Part shown: piece by piece, positions 58,188 through 64,000 of the stretch
How positions within the stretch are numbered: position 1 is the stretch's first letter
How the letters are laid out: each line of letters begins with the position of its first letter
Source: Chloracidobacterium thermophilum B
Lineage (GTDB): Bacteria > Acidobacteriota > Blastocatellia > Chloracidobacteriales > Chloracidobacteriaceae
Direction: 5' to 3'
Length of the DNA: 64,000 nucleotides
Assembly: GCF_000226295.1 (NCBI RefSeq)
Contig: NC_016024.1
Location: 2,339,501-2,403,500, forward strand
Translations under genes and position numbers: made by a program
The notes under the pieces: generated by a model
What the model was told of the DNA's origin: nothing
Database searches by the model: none
The model's input: the letters and a program-made list of their open reading frames with translations, nothing else

Positions 58188-58250
58188 ATGTCGCTCCACT
58201 TCAGGTCGCTCCACAGCCCTCACCTTAAAAGCCAGCCCTGAACACACCCC

Positions 58251-59417
58251 ATGCAGACCGGACTTGACCGCCTGTTCACCCACCACCTCGACCTGCTCCG
58301 CGACCGCCGCGTAGGACTCATCTGCAGCCCGGCTTCGGTGGATGTCATCTACCGCCACGCGGCTGACCTGTTTGCCGCCTGCCCGGATGTTCATCTGACG
58401 GCGCTGTTCGGCCCGCAGCATGGGTTTCGGGGCGAGACGCAAGACAACATGATCGAATGGGAAGGCTGGCCGCGTGATCCACGGCTGGGCGTCCCGGTGT
58501 TCAGCCTCTACGGGCAGACGCGCCAGCCAACCCCGGAGATGCTGGCCGAGGTGGACATTCTCGTGTTCGACGTGCCGGATGTCGGCACGCGCGTCTATAC
58601 CTTCATCTGGACGATGGCGCTGGCGATGCAGGCGGCCCAGGCGCAGGGCATTCCGTTTGTCGTGCTGGACCGCCCCAACCCGATTGGCGGTCTCGACATC
58701 GAGGGGGCCGTTCTCGAACGTGAATGGGCATCCTTCGTCGGGATGTACCCCATCCCGATGCGGCACGCGATGACGGTCGGCGAACTGGCGCGCATGTTCA
58801 ATGCCACCGAGGGTATTGGCTGCGAACTGTATGTCGTTCCCATGGAAGGCTGGTCACGGCCGCAGTGGTTTGACACCACCTGGCTGCCGTGGGTGATGCC
58901 TTCCCCGAACATGCCGACGCTCGATACCGCCACCGTCTATCCCGGCATGGTGCTGCTCGAAGGCACGACGCTTTCCGAAGGACGCGGCACGACGCGCCCG
59001 TTTGAAATCTTCGGCGCACCGTTCATTGACCCCTATGAACTGGCAGCCGCGCTCGAACCGCTCCAGTTGCCGGGAGTCCACTTCCGGCCGCTCTGGTTTC
59101 AGCCAACGTTCAACAAGTTTGCCGGACAGGTGTGCGGCGGGCTTCAGCTTCACGTACAGAACCGCAACACATTTCGCTCGTACCGCACGGCCGTCGAAAT
59201 TCTCAAGGCTGTCCGACGCCTGTATCCACAGGAACGCCTGTGGCGTGAGCCGCCTTACGAATACGTCTTTGACCGGCTTCCCTTCGATGTCATTGCCGGA
59301 CAGGCGCGGCTGCGGGCTGCCATTGAAGCCGATGCCGACTGGGCTGATATTGCCGCAGCAGACGAACCGGCCCTGGAAGACTTCCGCCGCCGCCGCACCG
59401 CCTATCTGCTCTATTAG
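58251..59417 (+). CDS. NamZ-like exo-beta-N-acetylmuramidase (DUF1343)
   Basis: A 388-residue protein of the DUF1343 family. The characterised member, NamZ of Bacillus, removes terminal MurNAc from peptidoglycan fragments. Conserved blocks: VGLICSPASVDVIYRHAADL, LTALFGPQHGFRGETQDN, PVFSLYGQTRQPTPEML, DVPDVGTRVYTFIWTM, LDRPNPIGG and LEGTTLSEGRGTTRPFEIFG. It lacks a clear signal peptide, so it would act inside the cell on imported fragments, unless exported differently. No strong ribosome site was seen before ATG 58251. It ends 18 bp before the end of the convergent membrane protein gene. Confidence 0.88.
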   Translation: MQTGLDRLFTHHLDLLRDRRVGLICSPASVDVIYRHAADLFAACPDVHLTALFGPQHGFRGETQDNMIEWEGWPRDPRLGVPVFSLYGQTRQPTPEMLAEVDILVFDVPDVGTRVYTFIWTMALAMQAAQAQGIPFVVLDRPNPIGGLDIEGAVLEREWASFVGMYPIPMRHAMTVGELARMFNATEGIGCELYVVPMEGWSRPQWFDTTWLPWVMPSPNMPTLDTATVYPGMVLLEGTTLSEGRGTTRPFEIFGAPFIDPYELAAALEPLQLPGVHFRPLWFQPTFNKFAGQVCGGLQLHVQNRNTFRSYRTAVEILKAVRRLYPQERLWREPPYEYVFDRLPFDVIAGQARLRAAIEADADWADIAAADEPALEDFRRRRTAYLLY

Positions 59418-59435
59418 CCACGGGAGCGGTGTGCC

Positions 59436-60473
59436 TTACTCGATACGCAGGCGTCCCCGCGCGGCAATCTGCCCACGGGCATCGAGCCGCGCCGGCGTCA
59501 CCACCACGACATAGCCGCTGCCGGGCCGGTCGCAGTCATAGACAAAGCTGTAGTTCTGCTGAAAGTCGCTGCCGTAGATGACTTCCTGCGCCGGAAAGAC
59601 GAACCGTTCACCCCGCTCTTCGAGTTCCAGGAACAGTCCGCTTGGATTGAGGGAAAAATGCCGGGTGAGGGCGTCCACGTGGCCGGCCCGCAGGCGGTCC
59701 CGGTAGCGCGCAATGATGTCCGAAACCCGCTGGTTTTCAAATGGATCGGGCGGGGGCAGCGTATCAGCGGCGCTGGCTTGTGGCTCGGCGGGCAGGGTTT
59801 GCGCCACAGCCATCCCGGATGACAACGCCGGCAACGGATGAGGTGGCGTCTCCGGCGAGACCAACAGCGTCGAAAGTTTGTTTTTCAGGTAGTCCACTTC
59901 GTCACGCAGCGAACGCAGGTCGGACTGAAGGGCTGTCAAATCTGCGCGCAGCGCCGTTTCGGGGGCAGGCCCGCCGGCCGCCTCCGGTCTGGAAGCGTTG
60001 TCTGGCTTGGGCGGCGCGGGTTGGCTTTCAAGCCGCTGGAGACGTGCCTGCAACGCGCTGATTTCACCTTCGAGTTGCTGCCGCTGGGTACGCAGAAGCC
60101 ACCAGAACACAACGGCCACAACCACGAGTCCAACCAGCGCCACCACAAGGGTCAGCAGTGCCACCGGCCACACATCAGGAGCGGCCGCCACGGACGGGTC
60201 ATCAAGCTTCCACCCGGCAGCTTTCACCGGCCAGACTTCCGGCGGCGCCCCTAGCTGCCCGGCGAAGGATGCCAACAGCCCGGCCAGGATCGCCAACCGG
60301 CAGACGGCTGGAAAGACACAGCAGCGTTTCCGAACCCAGCCCCACACCGTTCGCCACTGGCAGGCCGGTGTCGGCTCCCCCCGGCGATGCTTTTGCCGGG
60401 TTTCCAACGCGCCGGCGCACCATCCCGTGCCTGGCAAACCTGCCGGCCGCTGCCTTACCAGCCGGTCACTCAT
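59436..60473 (-). CDS. Membrane coiled-coil protein of unknown family
   Basis: A 345-residue protein. ATG 60473 has GGGGGAG 7-10 nt upstream. Residues 1-50 are basic; a hydrophobic segment at about 52-74 and a strong transmembrane helix at 102-126 (LLTLVVALVGLVVVAVVFWW) frame a short loop. Two coiled-coil stretches follow (129-152 and 176-204), then a Pro-rich spacer and a C-terminal domain (about 245-345, beta-rich, GLFLELEERGERFVFPAQEV, ending in RLRIE). It follows the large ATPase gene by 25 bp, and is very likely co-transcribed. It may anchor the ATPase at the membrane. No named family is recognised. Confidence 0.72.
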   Translation of the reverse strand: MSDRLVRQRPAGLPGTGWCAGALETRQKHRRGEPTPACQWRTVWGWVRKRCCVFPAVCRLAILAGLLASFAGQLGAPPEVWPVKAAGWKLDDPSVAAAPDVWPVALLTLVVALVGLVVVAVVFWWLLRTQRQQLEGEISALQARLQRLESQPAPPKPDNASRPEAAGGPAPETALRADLTALQSDLRSLRDEVDYLKNKLSTLLVSPETPPHPLPALSSGMAVAQTLPAEPQASAADTLPPPDPFENQRVSDIIARYRDRLRAGHVDALTRHFSLNPSGLFLELEERGERFVFPAQEVIYGSDFQQNYSFVYDCDRPGSGYVVVVTPARLDARGQIAARGRLRIE

Positions 60474-60498
60474 AGGTCATCGCTCCCCCCGGCGCGGC

Positions 60499-63400
60499 TC
60501 AGGTTCTGTCCATCTGTGGCGGCTGGTCGTCATAAAAACCAGCCCGGCGGGCCATGTCCTCAATCAAGGGATAGGGCTGGTCGGGCAGGCTCGTGACCAG
60601 TTTCAGGTCTGGGTCGGCATAGAGCACGCCGGTCACAAAGACCGAAAGTGGCGTCATCGCCGGATAGTGTCGTCCACCGGACAGGTAGCCGTTGATGGTC
60701 GGCCAGCGTTTCTCCGGGATAAGGTCCGTGTTGCCCCGCGAAGTAAACAAGGTGAGCAGCACGTCCAGCGGAGCGTTGGCCCCCGGCAGGCGGATGTTGA
60801 CCTGGCGGATGTCAACGTCCGTCTCCATACCAAAACGGCGTTTGAGGTCAGCTTCACTCCAGCGGTCAAACCAGTTCACGGACTGCGGGCCATACTCCTG
60901 GGCGCCATCGCCAAGTACCACCTGCGCCAGATTCACCCCGGTAAACGGAGCCGTTCGCCGGCTGAGGTTCTGACTGGACGCCACCGCGAGCGCCCCAATC
61001 GGGACGTTGGTCTTGGCGCGACTGATGTCGCCTTCATTGAGCAGGGTCACATCGTGGATATGCAGGTCGTGCAGGCAGGCGGCAGCTTCCGGCAGCAGGC
61101 TGCCGCTGGCCCGTGTCTTGAGCCGATCCAGCAGCGTTTCGGCTTCTGCCAGCAATGCCTGCCCGGAACGCTCAAAGTCGGCAAAGAGCAGCAAACCCCA
61201 GGCATTCCCGCCCAGCACCACATGAATCCCGTGCGGCAACTGGTCTCGTCCCAGCCGGCGCTCGATGGCCGCACCGGCCGCCTGAAGAATGCCGTAGGCC
61301 AGAATGTGGCGGAAAAAGAGCTGGGCGCAAAACCGCTGGTAGGCATCGCGGTAGCTTTGGTTTTCGGGCAGGGTGGTATCGCGCTGGCGCTTCAGAATGA
61401 GGTGTTCCCGCTGCACGAAGGTTTCGCTTTTGAGTTCATTGACGCGCAGCAGATAAAAGGTGGGAAGGCTCAGATTGTGGTCACGCAGACCCGGCATGTC
61501 GCTGACATCCATTTCCATAGGCGCCGCTTCCTCATTCGGCGCCAGCAACAGCCCCAGATGACGGCGAAACACACTGGCCTTGCGCAGCCTGACGCGGGAG
61601 GACAGGTTTTGCTCGGCGGTGCGGAAAAACTGCCGTCCGGCCAACCGCAGGCTGTCCAGCACCAGGATTTCCGTCCCGCGCCGGACGGCCAGATCGGTTG
61701 TGCCGCCGCCCACGTCAATGAACAGATCGAGCCGGTCGGAACTGGGCGGCAGGTTGGCCCCGGCTGCAGCGGCAGCGCTTTCATCCACGTCAGCGCGGTA
61801 GTGGGAAGCCGCTTCAAAGTTGCGCACGCCGTGGCAAAGCCACTGGATCACCTGGATGTTCTCCCGGTTCTGCTTGTGGAACACATCCCGGTCGGTGCGG
61901 CTCATCGCCAGCGGAAAGGTGAAGGTGTAATCCGTCACCTGCGCCCGCCGGTTGAAAAACAGCTCGGCGTGGGCAAACAGCAGCAGCAGACGCAGAAACA
62001 GTGCACGGTAGGCAGAGGTCTGGGACTGTCCCCACTTGAGGTTGTCGTGCAGGTCCCAGGCATTCGCGCCACTGCCGGCCGCCAGCAGCATGCGGTTGAG
62101 ACCATCGGAGTAGAGGTTGGGAATGGCGGCGGCAAACAGGTGTTCGACCGTCAGCATCTCCGGCGCTACTTCCCGCAGCGATGCAGAGCGGCGCGTCAGC
62201 AGGGTCGTCGAGAAATAGCCTTTGGCTCCGCCCCAGTTGAACGGTGCAAACCCCAGCCGGTTGGCTCCGTCGCCATTCCACAGACGCAGCGGGGCGAGAG
62301 AAAACCGCAGGGTGTCGGTCACACCACCGGCCGCAAAAGCCGCTGACGTGTTGCTCGTGCCAAAATCCACGGCGAGGTGGGCCGAAGTCGGCGTCCTTGC
62401 CCCGGCGTCCGGCAGCCGGGCGAGCCAGACAACGCCCCGCTCCACATCGCGTCCCTGGGCCGGCCACCACCAGCTCAGGGCGCGCGGACGATTCGCCCGG
62501 ACCTGTCCGGTGGCATCCGCCGTTTCCTGCGGACGCAGCAGGGTGACGTATTCATCCTGCGACGCACCAAGCTCATACAGGTCGCCCAAGCGCCCGTTTT
62601 CATCCACCAACCGCCAGCGCCCGGAACGTTCCCGCAGACCCAGCCCGTGGGCCGCGTAAAAGTACCACTGCGGGTCCACCCTGGGCGGCCAGAGAGACAG
62701 AGAAGCCACGGCCAAATCCCGGGCCTCAAAGTAGCGCGCCGTCCAGGTGACTTCCCGCCCGCAGAGCTGAAACGTCCACACCACCTGCTGCCCATCAAAG
62801 GCGATGCGGGACTGCAGGCCCGTTCCGTCTTCCGCCAGCAACTCCGGGAAATACGCCAGGAACCGGCTCGTGACTGGCGCCATACACACAGAAATCCGTG
62901 AGGCATCGGTCAGTCCCTGAAGCTTGTGCACCGGATGAATGAGCGCCAGCCGCTGGTCTTCACGCGGATAATCCACCCGTCCGACGAAATCGCTCACAAA
63001 GAGACTCGCCAGGTCAACGATCTCATCCCTGGCGTCAAGCGCCAGCGTTTCGAGCCGACCGCGCACTTCGACCCCGATGGCATTCGGTCCCAGGGCGCGG
63101 TAGCTGACCGGCGAGGGCTGTCCGGGACCCAGGGCGGTTGTCATCCAGGCTGGCGGCTGAGGAAACTTGTCCACCAGGAAGTAGGTCTGCCCGCCGCGCT
63201 CATTCGGCTTGCGTAAGGGGTAGATGTCCAGCAGGTCTGTCGGTTTGGGCTGTTCGCGTACAAGCGGCCAGGCGGCCGGGCTGGAAGCCAGCCGTGGGGC
63301 CTGGTCAAGGCCGTAGGGTGCCGGCCCGAAGGCTTCGTCACACAGCCGTTCGAGAAGCCGGCCGAAGCTGAGCGGCAACACGTCCCGTGCCAGGCAGCGC

Positions 63401-63942
63401 AAATGCCGGTGGCACTTGTCGCGCTCAAAGGTATCGGTCAGCAGCACGGTCTGCGTACGTGCCCAGGACAGGTGTTCACCTTCGAGATACGGGCGCAGAT
63501 AGTTTTCCTGCGACCAGTGTGAACGGGCGCGCGCCGGAAAAAACACGACATCGGGATAAACTCCGCCCAGGGTTGTCGTCCCCACGCACAAAAGCTGAAA
63601 CTCCCGCAACCCACCGCCCTGCGGATAGGTTGTCTCCAGCGCCGGTTGCAGCGCCGGCGGATATTCCCGCGCCAGCAGCGCCGGTGTCAGCGGTTCGGTC
63701 AGATAGGCCACGCCCATGGCGTGCAGGACGAACAGCGTCAACCACTCCCGGCACGCCAGTTCGTCGCCCTGTTCGACGGCCTGACGAAAACGATAGGCCG
63801 CTGCCCAGACCGTGGGGAGCGTCTCAAAAAAGCGGGGATTGGGGGCCGGCGGCGTGACCCGATGGGGATCAATCGGGAAAAAGGTCTGCGCCCGAAACCC
63901 GCCGACTTCGCCGAGCATGCCCTGGTTGATGAGAAGCCCCAT
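60499..63942 (-). CDS. Giant Hsp70/actin-fold ATPase with a large unknown N-terminal half
   Basis: A 1147-residue protein. ATG 63942 has GGGAGG 5-6 nt upstream. Residues 1-520 match no family that I recognise and hold many aromatic and Arg residues. From 524 there is an actin/Hsp70/sugar-kinase ATPase core: phosphate-1 VDFGTSNTSAAFA (525-537), a connect-1-like stretch YTFTFPLAMSRTDRDVFH (672-689), phosphate-2 FIDVGGGTTDLAV (741-753), and adenosine motif HVVLGGNAWGLLLF (907-920). Spacings are near those of DnaK, so the core is complete. No J-domain or GrpE-like partner is visible in the window. It may be a chaperone or scaffold of an undescribed complex; the upstream gene lies beyond the edge. 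Confidence 0.8.
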   Translation of the reverse strand: MGLLINQGMLGEVGGFRAQTFFPIDPHRVTPPAPNPRFFETLPTVWAAAYRFRQAVEQGDELACREWLTLFVLHAMGVAYLTEPLTPALLAREYPPALQPALETTYPQGGGLREFQLLCVGTTTLGGVYPDVVFFPARARSHWSQENYLRPYLEGEHLSWARTQTVLLTDTFERDKCHRHLRCLARDVLPLSFGRLLERLCDEAFGPAPYGLDQAPRLASSPAAWPLVREQPKPTDLLDIYPLRKPNERGGQTYFLVDKFPQPPAWMTTALGPGQPSPVSYRALGPNAIGVEVRGRLETLALDARDEIVDLASLFVSDFVGRVDYPREDQRLALIHPVHKLQGLTDASRISVCMAPVTSRFLAYFPELLAEDGTGLQSRIAFDGQQVVWTFQLCGREVTWTARYFEARDLAVASLSLWPPRVDPQWYFYAAHGLGLRERSGRWRLVDENGRLGDLYELGASQDEYVTLLRPQETADATGQVRANRPRALSWWWPAQGRDVERGVVWLARLPDAGARTPTSAHLAVDFGTSNTSAAFAAGGVTDTLRFSLAPLRLWNGDGANRLGFAPFNWGGAKGYFSTTLLTRRSASLREVAPEMLTVEHLFAAAIPNLYSDGLNRMLLAAGSGANAWDLHDNLKWGQSQTSAYRALFLRLLLLFAHAELFFNRRAQVTDYTFTFPLAMSRTDRDVFHKQNRENIQVIQWLCHGVRNFEAASHYRADVDESAAAAAGANLPPSSDRLDLFIDVGGGTTDLAVRRGTEILVLDSLRLAGRQFFRTAEQNLSSRVRLRKASVFRRHLGLLLAPNEEAAPMEMDVSDMPGLRDHNLSLPTFYLLRVNELKSETFVQREHLILKRQRDTTLPENQSYRDAYQRFCAQLFFRHILAYGILQAAGAAIERRLGRDQLPHGIHVVLGGNAWGLLLFADFERSGQALLAEAETLLDRLKTRASGSLLPEAAACLHDLHIHDVTLLNEGDISRAKTNVPIGALAVASSQNLSRRTAPFTGVNLAQVVLGDGAQEYGPQSVNWFDRWSEADLKRRFGMETDVDIRQVNIRLPGANAPLDVLLTLFTSRGNTDLIPEKRWPTINGYLSGGRHYPAMTPLSVFVTGVLYADPDLKLVTSLPDQPYPLIEDMARRAGFYDDQPPQMDRT

Positions 63943-63966
63943 AATTCCTCCCTGCCCTGTCCGTCT

Positions 63967-64000
63967 TCACACCCGCCCGGACACCACTGCGTTCAGGCGG
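63967..64000 (-). CDS. Possible 3' end of an upstream gene (cut by window edge)
   Basis: On the minus strand one frame entering from the right edge reads RLNAVVSGRV and then a stop at 63967, 24 bp before the giant ATPase start. That spacing fits an operon neighbour, but ten codons cannot prove it and another frame is also open here. Confidence 0.3.
   Translation of the reverse strand, partial: RLNAVVSGRV

Noticed and set aside
59998-62346. Plus-strand open frame of 782 codons
   Set aside because: It is antisense to the membrane coiled-coil gene and the giant ATPase gene, whose motifs and ribosome sites are clear. Long antisense frames are expected in GC-rich DNA.

Overview
The window is 64 kb of GC-rich, densely coded bacterial chromosome. 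Gene content suggests an Acidobacteriota member, possibly a Chloracidobacterium-like thermophile. That is an inference from base composition, from a conserved unknown family I associate with acidobacteria (53763-54746) and from the mixture of an oxygen-sensitive NrdD with ordinary aerobic housekeeping genes; no rRNA is present to prove it. I see no prophage, integrase, transposase, CRISPR array or tRNA.

Layout. 1-11.4 kb: argS (cut by the left edge), a secreted cyclophilin, an alkyltransferase-like protein divergent from threonine aldolase, an EF-G paralogue, a secreted zincin, anaerobic ribonucleotide reductase NrdD, an ECF sigma/anti-sigma pair, and a 67-residue secreted basic peptide with a strong terminator. 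11.6-24.5 kb: leucyl aminopeptidase, an RNA uracil methyltransferase, a short division cluster (rsmH, ftsL-like, PBP with PASTA), a dxr / SMP-30-like / DoxX operon, fabD, pilT and chrA. 24.7-34.3 kb: a large propeller sensor ending in a SpoIIE-type phosphatase, mgtE, ilvE, a MocR-type regulator divergent from a histone-deacetylase-like enzyme, and a Cys-rich YkgJ-like protein. 34.3-41.9 kb: a multi-zinc-ribbon membrane protein, glnA and glsA side by side, a 1.4-kb gene-free island of palindromic repeats with an internal duplication of about 335 bp, then coaX and a short asparaginase-domain protein. 41.9-57.3 kb: a TgpA-like transglutaminase, then a long minus-strand block (trxB, enoyl-CoA hydratase, gpmA, an unknown gene, tatA/B, tatC, hisD, DUF374 acyltransferase, carA, an adhesin-like protein, an ATP-grasp enzyme and mnmG). 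57.5-64 kb: a 3D-domain protein and a NamZ-like muramidase, then a minus-strand operon with a membrane coiled-coil protein and a 1147-residue actin/Hsp70-fold ATPase.

How the genes work together. Several modules are coherent: cell wall and division (rsmH-ftsL-PBP, 3D protein, NamZ), protein export (TatB/TatC with an enlarged periplasmic loop), nitrogen metabolism (glnA/glsA), and envelope signalling (ECF pair with the small basic peptide; propeller-phosphatase sensor).

The best candidate for an undescribed system is the 59.4-64 kb operon, where an Hsp70/actin-type nucleotide-binding core is embedded in a much larger unknown protein and paired with a membrane coiled-coil protein. The palindromic repeat island at 38.9-39.8 kb, one of whose motifs recurs in the mnmG leader, is the most unusual non-coding structure.
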